Shown: piece after piece, positions 12,071 through 19,964 of the stretch
Numbering within the stretch: the stretch's first letter is position 1
Layout: the number at the start of each line of letters is the position of its first letter
NCBI GenBank assembly: GCA_026709225.1
Contig: JAPOTJ010000021.1
Coordinates: forward strand, 31,233 to 95,232
Origin: Gammaproteobacteria bacterium
GTDB lineage: Bacteria > Pseudomonadota > Gammaproteobacteria > Pseudomonadales > Azotimanducaceae
Direction: 5' to 3'
DNA: 64,000 nt
Translations under genes and position numbers: made by a program
The notes under the pieces: generated by a model
Seen by the model: only the letters and a program-made list of their open reading frames with translations
What the model was told of the DNA's origin: nothing
Database searches by the model: none

Positions 12071-12371
12071 GCCCGTCCCACACCAAAGTAGCGCCTAAAC
12101 TAATGAAAAATTGCGAATAATGCAAATTCGCAGGGGCATTTTTGTCGAAAAGCGCAGAAACCATATTGCTGAGTGCGAATTGTGACACTGACGAGAATCG
12201 CCGAAATGGTCGATGTCGCACAAGAATAGACTGACATATCGCACATAGTCATAAAGCTAAATTGCGTATGCTCGCATGGTGTGAATGTCCGCGCTGCGCT
12301 CTCGCGCCACAGACAGTATCCACATGTTCAATTGAACGTTTCTCACCAACACAATAGAGGTATACTCAGCC
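12071..12371. promoter_or_regulatory. Divergent intergenic region with operator-like inverted repeats
   Basis: This 301-bp AT-richer stretch lies between divergently read genes (SDR to the left, coiled-coil gene to the right), with no coding frame that looks real. It contains a perfect 7-bp inverted repeat, TGCGAAT and ATTCGCA around a 7-base spacer, at 12112-12132. TGCGAAT recurs at 12174-12180, and a looser TGCG...CGCA pair lies near 12264. These look like binding sites of a dimeric regulator acting on the SDR operon. Clear -35/-10 boxes cannot be assigned with confidence. A GAGG element about 11 bases upstream of 12372 serves the rightward gene. Confidence 0.45.
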
Positions 12372-12836
12372 ATGCGTCTGGACGTTCAAGAACAGCACGA
12401 CATGACCAACGAATTTCTCGAAGGGGGATTCAACGAAACGCAGTCAGGCACCCTGACGAGCGTTCTCGGCAAGCTTTTGGAACGTCAAGAGGCCATCTTC
12501 ACCAAGTTTCGAGAGGATTTTCGTTCCGATCTCGAGAAGATGCGTCAAGAGGACAAGCAAGAGCGCGAGCGGACCCGCAAGGAGGATAGGGAGGATTGGG
12601 AACGGTTCCGCATGGAGGCAAGGCAGGACTTGGAGCGAGTCCGAAACGAGGACAAGCTGGAGCGCATGAGGATGCGCGAAGAAGACGGTGCAAGATTCGA
12701 ACGCATTGAAGCCTCCGTGACAAGCTTGCGCACATCCGTTGAAAGTATGCAGCGCTGGGTCGTCAGCACGCTCACCGCGCTTGTGGCCGCAGGCATCCTT
12801 GGAGGCTTCGGCGCCCTCTACGCGCTCGTCAGTTAA
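12372..12836 (+). CDS. Coiled-coil protein with C-terminal membrane anchor
   Basis: This 154-residue protein has residues about 35-105 extremely rich in Glu, Arg, Asp and Lys with a repeating pattern (KQERERTRKEDRE and similar), which predicts a long charged coiled coil. Residues about 128-152 (STLTALVAAGILGGFGALYA) form a single C-terminal membrane helix. This layout is like DUF1640/CCDC90-type proteins, though I am not sure it belongs there. A tail-anchored cytoplasmic coiled coil is the likely topology. The start is ATG with GAGG upstream; an inner ATG at 12402 is an alternative. The 3' end overlaps the oppositely directed SDR gene by four bases. Function is unknown. Confidence 0.8.
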   Translation: MRLDVQEQHDMTNEFLEGGFNETQSGTLTSVLGKLLERQEAIFTKFREDFRSDLEKMRQEDKQERERTRKEDREDWERFRMEARQDLERVRNEDKLERMRMREEDGARFERIEASVTSLRTSVESMQRWVVSTLTALVAAGILGGFGALYALVS

Positions 12837-13639
12837 GGATTTTCCGGCGAACCAGGCAGGCCGGGGAAATAGAACCCTGCTGTCAGGCCGCCGTCGATCT
12901 GCAATTCAGCGCCATTGCAGTAGGATGCGGCATCGGATGCGAGAAACACAAAGCCCCGCGCGATCTCAGATGGACGCGAAAAGCGTTGAGCTGGCATCCA
13001 TCCCATCTGCTCGTTCATCGTCTCAAAATCGACGCCAAGGGGATTGGTCATGCCGGTATCGACGCTGGCCGGGTGAATCGAATTGACACGAATGCCGTGC
13101 AGGCCGAGTTCCATGGCACCGCACCGCGTGAGGCCGCGAACCGCAGATTTGCTCGCACTGTAGGCGGCGATGAAGTTGCTGCCGAGAAAGCCCGACGAAG
13201 ACGACGCATTGACAATCACACCGCGCCGATTGGCCTTCATATGGGGTGTGACGGCACGCATGCCAAGAAACACGCCTTGCACGTTCACGTCCATCATGCG
13301 CCGAAAATCGGCGAGCTCAGTGCTTTCGATGCGGCCAAACGCGATAACGCCAGCGTTGTTGACCAATATATCGATCTGTCCATGCGTCTTGAGCGTGGCA
13401 TCGACGGTTGACTCCCAGTCCGCTTCATCGGTCACATCAAGTACCGAGGTGCTGATCTGCTCACCTTGCTCAATCTCGGCGAGCTGATCGGCAAGCACAT
13501 CGGCGCATACCACATGCGCGATATCGGCTTCAACAAACGCCTCGATGATCGCGCGCCCGATGCCACGCGCAGCGCCGGTGACAATGGCCACCTTTCCAGA
13601 GAGTGAATAGGGTGATGTATGCGCTTGCGCTGCTTCCAA
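12833..13639 (-). CDS. SDR oxidoreductase, 3-alpha/20-beta-hydroxysteroid dehydrogenase-like
   Basis: This 268-residue classical SDR has VTGAARGIGRA (cofactor loop), CADVL after beta-2 (acidic residue favouring NAD), NNAGV, NASSSSGF with the catalytic Ser, YSASK with the catalytic Tyr and Lys, and HPASVDTGM after beta-6. The overall pattern, including the final AELQIDGGLTAGF, resembles hydroxysteroid dehydrogenases of the FabG-like group. It probably interconverts a steroid alcohol and ketone; that substrate is inferred from the cluster. It is transcribed divergently from the acyl-CoA dehydrogenase pair, with a 124-bp control region between them. Confidence 0.88.
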   Translation of the reverse strand: MEAAQAHTSPYSLSGKVAIVTGAARGIGRAIIEAFVEADIAHVVCADVLADQLAEIEQGEQISTSVLDVTDEADWESTVDATLKTHGQIDILVNNAGVIAFGRIESTELADFRRMMDVNVQGVFLGMRAVTPHMKANRRGVIVNASSSSGFLGSNFIAAYSASKSAVRGLTRCGAMELGLHGIRVNSIHPASVDTGMTNPLGVDFETMNEQMGWMPAQRFSRPSEIARGFVFLASDAASYCNGAELQIDGGLTAGFYFPGLPGSPENP

Positions 13640-13763
13640 GTTTGCCTCTCAAGGTGAGGGTTTAGACAATTTCGGCTGCGAAAGATACCATGATTCGCGA
13701 AATGTCTTATCGAGTTTCGCGCAAATCGGAATCGCGCGACATGCTTGGCCGGGGAGAGTTCTC
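13640..13763. promoter_or_regulatory. Divergent control region with TTCGCGAA palindrome
   Basis: The space between the SDR (minus) and the acyl-CoA dehydrogenase pair (plus) holds TTTCG-GCTG-CGAAA at 13670-13683 and a perfect 8-bp palindrome TTCGCGAA at 13694-13701, in the longer string ATTCGCGAAAT. The same 11-base string occurs upstream of the hsaA operon at 29289-29299. A related TTTCGCGCAAA follows at about 13715. The GTG start at 13764 is preceded by GGGGAGAG. A shared operator for catabolic operons is inferred from this recurrence. Confidence 0.45.
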
Positions 13764-14825
13764 GTGCGATTCAACTTGACAGAGGAGCAAGGCTTGATTC
13801 AGCAGGCAGCTGAGGCCTTTGCTCGCGACCACGGCTCGAGCGGGCAGGTGCGCGCTGCCATGGCGAGCCCTCTGGGTTTCGATGAAAAGACGTGGGCTTC
13901 GCTCGGCGAGATCGGCTTCCCTGTGACCTTGCTGCCGACCAATGTTGGCGGACAAGGTCTCGGCGCGGTGGAAATGGCTTTGGTCTTTGAAGCCTTGGGC
14001 GCGAAGCTTTTGCCAAGCCCGCTGCTCGCGACAGGTGTGCTGAGCGCCTCCGTGCTCGCGAGCTTGCAACATTCAATGGCACGCGAAGTGGCGGCATTGA
14101 TCGCGTCGAGCAATCGTCGTGGCGCCGTCGCAAGAATTGAGAACAGAAGCGCGCGCTTTGTACTTGATGCGCATATTGCGGACTACCTGCTCATCGAACA
14201 GGATGGCAGGTGCCGTTTGATCGAAGCGCAAGCGCCAGGCGAGTTCGCAGGCGTTCGGGTGACGCGCCTCAAGATGATGGATCAAAGCCGCGTACTCTCG
14301 CATCTCGGACTTGATCACGAGTGTGCGGCGAAAAGCGAAGTGCTTGCCGAGGGCGATTCGGTGACGCGGGCATTCGATCATGCCTTTGACATGGGGCGTC
14401 TTGCGATCGCCGCCGAAGCCGTCGGGGCCGCGCAAGAATGCTTGACGCGCACCGTCGAGTACGTGCAGCAGCGTGTGCAGTTCGGACGCGCCATCGGCAG
14501 TTTCCAAGCTGTCAAGCATCAGCTTGCCGACATGATGGTAGGCGTCGAGGCGGCGCGCTCCGCGGTCTATTACGCGGCGGCATCGGCGAACGATCATCCG
14601 CTGCGCTTGCCGGCGATGGCGGCGCTCGCCAAACTTGAAGCAAGCGAAGCGCTCACCCACGCTGCTGGTCGCATGATTCAACTGCACGGCGGCATCGGCT
14701 TTACCTGGGAGCACGATGCGCATCTGTATTTCAAGCGCGCGCGCGGCATGGCGACGCTGTTCGGTACCAATGCCGCGCTTGACGAGCGCATCGCACGCCA
14801 TATCGGACTTGATGACGCCGCATGA
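13764..14825 (+). CDS. Acyl-CoA dehydrogenase, small (partner) subunit type
   Basis: This 353-residue member of the acyl-CoA dehydrogenase family opens with LTEEQGLIQQAAEAFARDHG. It has a degenerate middle domain that lacks the EPGAGSD flavin/substrate motif, and a helical C-terminal domain ending in HGGIGFTWEHDAHLYFKRA. It overlaps the next, longer acyl-CoA dehydrogenase gene by ATGA. In actinobacterial steroid catabolism many FadE enzymes are alpha2-beta2 complexes of one complete and one degenerate subunit, and this pair has that look. The start is GTG with a strong purine-rich Shine-Dalgarno; an ATG is not available nearby. Likely role: dehydrogenation of a steroid-derived acyl-CoA (side chain or ring). 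Confidence 0.87.
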   Translation: MRFNLTEEQGLIQQAAEAFARDHGSSGQVRAAMASPLGFDEKTWASLGEIGFPVTLLPTNVGGQGLGAVEMALVFEALGAKLLPSPLLATGVLSASVLASLQHSMAREVAALIASSNRRGAVARIENRSARFVLDAHIADYLLIEQDGRCRLIEAQAPGEFAGVRVTRLKMMDQSRVLSHLGLDHECAAKSEVLAEGDSVTRAFDHAFDMGRLAIAAEAVGAAQECLTRTVEYVQQRVQFGRAIGSFQAVKHQLADMMVGVEAARSAVYYAAASANDHPLRLPAMAALAKLEASEALTHAAGRMIQLHGGIGFTWEHDAHLYFKRARGMATLFGTNAALDERIARHIGLDDAA

Positions 14826-15997
14826 AACTGACCTTCACAGCAGCGCAGGAAGCGTTTCGGCGCGAAGCGGCGAACTGGCTTGAAGCGCAGCTTTCCGGCC
14901 TTTTTGCCGATATCCGCGGCATCACTTCGCAAACGCAGGCCGCCGAGCGACGCCGAGAATGGGAAAAAGTTCTCGGCGCAGCGGGTTGGAGTGCCATCGG
15001 CTGGCCGTGCGAGTACGGTGGGCGCGATGCAAGCCTCGCAGAGCAGGTGATCTTTGCCGAAGAATATGCGCGCGCACGCGCGCCCGGGCGGCTCGGTCAT
15101 ATGGGTGTTGAACTCGCCGGCCCGACAATCCTGCGATTCGGCAGCCAAGCGCAGAAGGACCGGTTCCTGCCAAAGATCTCGTCCGGCGAAGAGATGTGGT
15201 GTCAAGGCTACTCGGAGCCGGGCGCGGGTTCGGACCTCTCCAATGTGCGCACACGCGCTTCCCTTGAAGCAGGCCAGTGGATCATCGAAGGGCAGAAGAT
15301 CTGGACATCGCTTGCGCAGTTTGCCGACTGGTGCTTTCTCATCTGCCGCACGCAGGAAGGTTCAAAAGGGCGCGATGGCCTGTCCTATCTGCTGGTGCCA
15401 ATGCGCCAGCCCGGCATCGACATCAAGCCGATCAAGCAGATGACGGGCGAGTCCGATTTCAATGAAGTGTTCTTCGACGGCGCGCGCACGTGCGCCGAGA
15501 ATCTCGTCGGCCAGCCGGGGCAAGGCTGGCAAGTCGCCATGGGCACACTCGCCTTTGAACGCGGCGTCTCAACGCTCGCGCAGCAGATGCACTTTCGCAA
15601 TGAGCTTGACGAGATCATCGCCGCGGCGAAATCGAACGGTTCGGCCAAAGATCCGTTGATACGCGCGCGCATCGCCAAGGCGTGGCGCGGCCTTGAGACC
15701 ATGCGTGCGAGTGCCCTTCGTATGCTTTCCGGCGCCGAGACTGGCGCGCTCGCCGGACCGCAATTCACCTACAAGATCTATTGGGCGAGCTGGCACCGGG
15801 CGCTTGGGGAACTGGCGATGGATGTGCTTGGACAAGAAGGCGAAATCGAATCAAGCGATGGCTTTTTCCGAGACCTGCCGGGCATGTATCTGTTCTCCCG
15901 CAGCGACACGATTTATGCGGGCACCAACCAAATTCAGCGCAACCTCATTGCCGAGCGTGCGCTCGGCCTGCCGAAAGAGCCAAGAGGACAGGCGTGA
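14822..15997 (+). CDS. Acyl-CoA dehydrogenase, large subunit type
   Basis: This 391-residue complete acyl-CoA dehydrogenase has N-terminal helices, the flavin-site motif GYSEPGAGSDLSNVRTRA near residue 125, IWTSLAQFADW, and the C-terminal IYAGTNQIQRNLIAERALGL. The position that is Glu in medium-chain enzymes (YEGT) is Ala here, so the catalytic base must be elsewhere or in the partner subunit. The gene is translationally coupled to the preceding small-subunit gene (ATGA). A heteromeric FAD enzyme for a bulky CoA ester is inferred. The 3' end abuts the remains of a PIN-toxin gene on the other strand. Confidence 0.9.
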   Translation: MKLTFTAAQEAFRREAANWLEAQLSGLFADIRGITSQTQAAERRREWEKVLGAAGWSAIGWPCEYGGRDASLAEQVIFAEEYARARAPGRLGHMGVELAGPTILRFGSQAQKDRFLPKISSGEEMWCQGYSEPGAGSDLSNVRTRASLEAGQWIIEGQKIWTSLAQFADWCFLICRTQEGSKGRDGLSYLLVPMRQPGIDIKPIKQMTGESDFNEVFFDGARTCAENLVGQPGQGWQVAMGTLAFERGVSTLAQQMHFRNELDEIIAAAKSNGSAKDPLIRARIAKAWRGLETMRASALRMLSGAETGALAGPQFTYKIYWASWHRALGELAMDVLGQEGEIESSDGFFRDLPGMYLFSRSDTIYAGTNQIQRNLIAERALGLPKEPRGQA

Positions 15998-16136
15998 CGT
16001 TGCGTGAAATAAGTGGCTTACTCACCGCGTCCACGAGTAGATTGGATGCCTGTTCGTGTCCTTTTTCGCTGCGCGCCACGAGCGAATAGAATCCACTCGC
16101 GTCGATGAGAATCCCATTGTCCGTAAACGATTTCAT
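15945..16136 (-). pseudogene. PIN-domain toxin remnant (VapC-like)
   Basis: From an ATG at 16136 the frame reads ILIDASGFYSLVARSEKGHE and then QASNLL. This is the N-terminal strand with the first catalytic Asp, plus helix 1, of a PIN ribonuclease. After about 42 residues the similarity ends near 16010, and the frame runs on through the 3' end of the acyl-CoA dehydrogenase gene, stopping after 63 codons. A complete VapC has about 130 residues and three more acidic positions, so this copy cannot be active. It looks like a toxin gene truncated by a deletion that joined it to the dehydrogenase gene. Confidence 0.6.
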
Positions 16137-16239
16137 CAATCTCCGAGTTGGTGAGGGATTCACCTTCGGAGGCCGCGATGTCGGTGAAGCGATACATCGG
16201 GTCGTCTTCCCGCGGAATGCTAGCCTTGCAAGTAGACAT
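16018..16239 (-). pseudogene. Antitoxin-like remnant upstream of the PIN fragment
   Basis: From an ATG at 16239 the frame reads MSTCKASIPREDDPMYRFTD and then IAASEGESLTNSEIDEIVYG, which looks like a short antitoxin-type protein. It then continues out of frame over the PIN fragment to a stop at 16018 (73 codons in all). The PIN ATG lies inside it, as is usual for overlapping toxin-antitoxin pairs. No RHH or AbrB motif can be named with certainty. With its toxin truncated, the module is probably dead. An inner ATG at 16197 is an alternative start. Confidence 0.4.
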
Positions 16240-16244
16240 CCGAG

Positions 16245-17393
16245 CTACCGGCTCACACTGCGCGTGATGCCGCCTTGATACTTCTCCCACTCCGGCCCGG
16301 CATAAAACTGCCGAAAGAAGTTGCGGAAGTCGTTGATCGGCCCATCGCCAGCGCAAAGCGGCGGTGATTCGATGTACTTCTGCCGGTCCCAGACGACCTT
16401 GTCCTGATCAAGCTGCTTGCAGATGTCCTTGATCATGGCGCGCGCAAGCCCGCCGCGCGGCCCGTCGCGGTCAGCTTTAAGCTGCGTGAAGGCAAATCGA
16501 AGATGCGTCGCGTCTCGCGCAATGGGCGTCACGCCGGTGACGAGCAGCGTCTCGCACATGCCGGTGAAGCGCGTCCACGGCTGTCCCGCGCCGTCCACCC
16601 CATAGGCGATGGTGCCGCTGACCGTGCCTTGCGGCGTGCCCATATCCACGTGCACCTTGGCGGTGCGCTGGTGGCCGTCAAAGCTGATGTCATAGTTGGG
16701 GTAGTTGGCCACCCCATGGATGTACTTGAAATGCGCGCTGTCGGCACCGTTCTCGGCGATGGTTTGCATCGGGCCGTAGACAATCCATTCATGCTTCTCA
16801 TAGTCGGTCCAGTCAGGATGTCCGACCTCCTCGAAGGTGGCGACATCGTATTTCGGCGGTGCGTTCTCAGGGTGATACCACGCCCAGACAAAGCCGTTGG
16901 CTTCCCGGGTCTCGTAGGCGCGTGTCATTGAAGGCTTCTTCATGGCAGGTGGAATCGATTTCGAATAAGGAATGCCGGTACACGCGCCGTCGCCGTCCCA
17001 GCGCCAGGAATGCAGCGGGCACTGCAGGCAATTGCCATCGACCTTGCCGCCGTAGCCCATGTGGGCGCCAAGATGCGCACAGTAGGCGTCGAGCACCCGT
17101 GCCTTGCCATCCTCGCCGCGCCACGCCACCAAATCGCGCTCAAAGTAGTGCAGCGGCTTGACTTCGCCGACTTCGAGTTCATCGCTGTAGCACATGACAT
17201 ACCAGCCGAACGGCATCGGCACGGTGATGCCGCGCTCTTCCATGCTGCGCCCGTTGACCACCGGGTCCATGCGCCAGCGCGCGAGCGCAGCCTTGTCAAG
17301 GCGCTTCAATTGATCCCAGACCAGCACCGGCGCGGCGCGCGTGTCTCGAATAGTGTCTGCAGTATTAGTCGCTTGGTTGGTGGCTTGGTTCAC
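16245..17393 (-). CDS. Rieske [2Fe-2S] oxygenase, KshA-like
   Basis: This 382-residue oxygenase component has the Rieske motif CAHLGAHMGYGG...CPLHSWRW near residues 95-120. The non-haem iron site is ENGADSAHFKYIHG (Asp, His, His in a DxxHxxxxH pattern), followed by the alpha-subunit catalytic fold. The HFKYIHG variant and the PYSKSIPP segment after the Rieske site resemble KshA, the 3-ketosteroid 9-alpha-hydroxylase oxygenase. The start is taken as the GTG at 17393, which has AAGGGAG five to six bases upstream. A longer frame to 17447 would overlap the upstream amidohydrolase gene. A reductase is not adjacent; the ferredoxin at 24481 may help deliver electrons. The exact substrate is inferred. 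Confidence 0.87.
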   Translation of the reverse strand: MNQATNQATNTADTIRDTRAAPVLVWDQLKRLDKAALARWRMDPVVNGRSMEERGITVPMPFGWYVMCYSDELEVGEVKPLHYFERDLVAWRGEDGKARVLDAYCAHLGAHMGYGGKVDGNCLQCPLHSWRWDGDGACTGIPYSKSIPPAMKKPSMTRAYETREANGFVWAWYHPENAPPKYDVATFEEVGHPDWTDYEKHEWIVYGPMQTIAENGADSAHFKYIHGVANYPNYDISFDGHQRTAKVHVDMGTPQGTVSGTIAYGVDGAGQPWTRFTGMCETLLVTGVTPIARDATHLRFAFTQLKADRDGPRGGLARAMIKDICKQLDQDKVVWDRQKYIESPPLCAGDGPINDFRNFFRQFYAGPEWEKYQGGITRSVSR

Positions 17394-17403
17394 GATCACT
17401 CCC

Positions 17404-18294
17404 TTACGCAGCGTGCGGCAATTTGAATACGCGGCGGGCATTGTCACTCAAGAACTTGCGCCACACAGTCTCGTTTTTGAAGGCGACTTCGGGCAGTTCA
17501 CCAAAGATTCGCTCAAGGCTGAGCCCGGCCGGATAGTAGCCCGCGTACAAGATCTTATCGGCGCCGCGCGTGTTGGCATAGTCAATGATGGATTGAGGGT
17601 AGTATTTTGGTGCGAACGCCGAGGTCGAATAGTAGAGGTTCGGCCATTTCAGCATCAGTTTGATGGCGAGATCCTGCCACGGCTCGCCGCCATGACGCAT
17701 CACGAACTTGAGCTCTGGGAAGTGGTAGCAGACCTCGTCGACCAGTTCGACTTTTTGCGGCGCGGTCGGCACACGCGGCCCTGGCACACCGACATTGACG
17801 AGCACCGGCAGGTCAAGCTCGCAGCAGACGCCATAGACGAGCCACATGCGGCGATCGTCAATCGGCACCTGCGGATTGCATCCGCAAGGAAACACCGAGA
17901 CGGAATGAATGCCGAACTCATCGTGTGCCCGGCGAATCGCGCGCACGGCGTCCACGCCATCATTCGGATCGACGGGACAATCGAATATGAACCGCTGTGG
18001 GTAATGTTGCTTGGCGCTGTGCGCCGCTTCAGAGCCTTCGAAATAGCCGACAAGCGCGATGTCGATGCCGTGCTCATCCATCTTGCCGACGAGAAATGCC
18101 ACATAGTCGTCAGTTTTGTCGAGCACTGGCACATCGCGGAACATGTATTCAGCAGGCATCTTGAATTGATCGATGCTTTCCTTGTCCTTGAGGAGCGGCA
18201 GAAAGCTCTCGTACCACTCCTTGTTGGTCTCGCTGACCGGAATGCCCATCATCAGATCGACAATGGGGATGTTGCGGATGATTTCAGCGCTCAT
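17404..18294 (-). CDS. Amidohydrolase family protein (ACMSD-like amidohydrolase_2)
   Basis: This 296-residue protein of the amidohydrolase-2 group has LVGYFEG, a central FPCGCNPQVPIDDRRMW region, LVNVGVPGP, FVMRHGGEPW near the end of the barrel, and KILYAGYYPAGLSLER followed by DNARRVFKL at the C-terminus. That last segment is typical of this family's closing helix. The expected N-terminal HxH metal motif is replaced by IVDLMMG, so metal binding may be altered. Members hydrolyse or decarboxylate C-C or C-N bonds. It overlaps the upstream acyl-CoA ligase gene by four bases (ATGA) and precedes the Rieske oxygenase by about 10 bases, so the three form one operon. Its steroid role is unknown. Confidence 0.8.
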   Translation of the reverse strand: MSAEIIRNIPIVDLMMGIPVSETNKEWYESFLPLLKDKESIDQFKMPAEYMFRDVPVLDKTDDYVAFLVGKMDEHGIDIALVGYFEGSEAAHSAKQHYPQRFIFDCPVDPNDGVDAVRAIRRAHDEFGIHSVSVFPCGCNPQVPIDDRRMWLVYGVCCELDLPVLVNVGVPGPRVPTAPQKVELVDEVCYHFPELKFVMRHGGEPWQDLAIKLMLKWPNLYYSTSAFAPKYYPQSIIDYANTRGADKILYAGYYPAGLSLERIFGELPEVAFKNETVWRKFLSDNARRVFKLPHAA

Positions 18295-19862
18295 TCGGTG
18301 TTCTCTCGTTGCAGTGCTTGTTTGATGACCTTGCCGGCGGCGTTGCGCGGCAGCGGTTCACGGCGCAAGTGGATGTCTTTCGGCACCTTGTGCTTGGCAA
18401 GATGCGCGAGGCAATGTGCGAGCAGTTCATCGCTCGCCTCGTCATGCTCCGGATGCAGCACGACAGCCGCCGCGAGCTTCTCGCCCAAGCGCTCATCTGG
18501 CATGGAATAGGCCGCGCATTCGCGCACGGCCTCGTGCAGCTCAAGGACGCGCTCGACCTCGGCGCAGTAGATGTTCTCGCCGCCGGAGATCACCATTTCG
18601 GTCTTGCGGTCAACGATGTAGACGCACCCTTCTTCGTCGAGATAGCCAAGATCGCCGGTTGCGAACCAGCCATTCCGATCAAGCGCAGGATCGCCCTCGC
18701 CCACGTAGCCGCTCATCATCGCCGCGCCGCGAATGCAGATCTCGCCTTGGTTGTTCGCTGGCACGGGAGCGCCTTCGGCGTCTCGGATTTCGACATCGAA
18801 CGTCGCCACCGGGCGACCGACCGAACGCGGATTGTCAACAAATGCCTGCCCGACGCTAAGCGTGACCGTGCCGCCGGCTTCGGTCATGCCGTAGCCGCTG
18901 CCAAGCACGGCGTTCGGGAAGGCTTGATGAATCTCTGCGAGCAGCGCGGGCGGCGTTGCCTGCCCGCCAACCGACATGTTGACGAGGCTCGAGAGGTCGT
19001 ACTTGTCGCGCTCGATGCGAAGCAGGTCGCGATACATGGTCGGCACCGCCGGAAAGCCGGTCACCTTCTCGCGCTCGATGAGGGCAAGGGCTTCCTCTGC
19101 ATTCCAGCGCGGCAAGAGCACGAGCTTGCCGCCCTGCATGAGGCCGTTCAGGAATGTCGCCTGACAGCCGCTGACATGAAAGAGCGGGAATACCAGCAAA
19201 TTCACCGGCCGCGGACGCATGGCAAGGAGCGTCTCAAAATCAATGCCATAAGCATCCGCCATTTGCTTGGCAATGAGCGCGCTTGAATATTGCAGGGTCT
19301 TGAGCGCCGTCAGCACCGCGTCATGGCTGAAGGACGCCGCTTTCGGCAGGCCAGTGGTGCCGCTCGTGAACATGAGCAGCGCCTCGTCTTCGCTGCGGCG
19401 GGACGCGAGCGGTAGCAAGTGATCACCTTGCTCGGCAATCAGCGACGGCAATATCTCCATGCGCGAATCAATGCACAGGCGGCAGCCAGCTATTTCGAGG
19501 CAATGCGCAAACTCATCGCGCCCAGCACGAGGATTGATGAGCGCGGGCACCGCGCCCAAAGCAACAATCGCCACGAAGCTGACAATCCACTCTGGTGAAT
19601 TAGGCAGCGCGAGCCCGATGCGCGTCCCCGGCTTGACATCATGCACATGGTGCAAATGCTCGGCGAGGCGCGCCGCCTTTGACCGACATTCCGCGTAGCT
19701 CATGCGCACATCACCGCACACGAGGCATTCGTCCGCGGCGAACGTCTCGAAGGCGGCGAACACCTCGCCGAGCCAAGTATGGTTCTCCTTGAAGACGCGG
19801 GTACGATAGCCGTCGCGGATTCGCTCCTGAACCTCAAAGCCCGCAATCGATGTGTCGGTCAT
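18291..19862 (-). CDS. Acyl-CoA synthetase / AMP-dependent ligase
   Basis: This 523-residue adenylate-forming enzyme has MFTSGTTGLPKAASF (phosphate-binding loop), PLFHVSGCQATFL, GSGYGMTEAGGT, WFATGDLGYLDEEGCVYIVD followed by RKTEMVISGGENIY, and KVPKDIHLRREPLPRNAAGK with the C-terminal catalytic Lys. It forms an acyl-AMP and then a CoA ester. The ATG at 19862 is taken as the start; a TTG nine bases further upstream is in frame. It heads an operon with the amidohydrolase and the Rieske oxygenase and is divergent from an SDR gene. A steroid side-chain acid or a ring-derived acid is a plausible substrate, inferred from context. Confidence 0.9.
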   Translation of the reverse strand: MTDTSIAGFEVQERIRDGYRTRVFKENHTWLGEVFAAFETFAADECLVCGDVRMSYAECRSKAARLAEHLHHVHDVKPGTRIGLALPNSPEWIVSFVAIVALGAVPALINPRAGRDEFAHCLEIAGCRLCIDSRMEILPSLIAEQGDHLLPLASRRSEDEALLMFTSGTTGLPKAASFSHDAVLTALKTLQYSSALIAKQMADAYGIDFETLLAMRPRPVNLLVFPLFHVSGCQATFLNGLMQGGKLVLLPRWNAEEALALIEREKVTGFPAVPTMYRDLLRIERDKYDLSSLVNMSVGGQATPPALLAEIHQAFPNAVLGSGYGMTEAGGTVTLSVGQAFVDNPRSVGRPVATFDVEIRDAEGAPVPANNQGEICIRGAAMMSGYVGEGDPALDRNGWFATGDLGYLDEEGCVYIVDRKTEMVISGGENIYCAEVERVLELHEAVRECAAYSMPDERLGEKLAAAVVLHPEHDEASDELLAHCLAHLAKHKVPKDIHLRREPLPRNAAGKVIKQALQRENTE

Positions 19863-19964
19863 TCTGCGCAAAAGAAAACAAAAGGCGTGTGCAAGTATCG
19901 CATTTTCACCATTACACTAGCCAAATTCTGCGCATTTGCGAGTTTGAAGACCAAGGAGCACACG

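Noticed and set aside
17341..18510. 389-codon plus-strand frame over the amidohydrolase and Rieske genes
   Set aside because: It runs antisense to two well-supported genes, has biased composition typical of GC-rich antisense frames, and shows no domain pattern.
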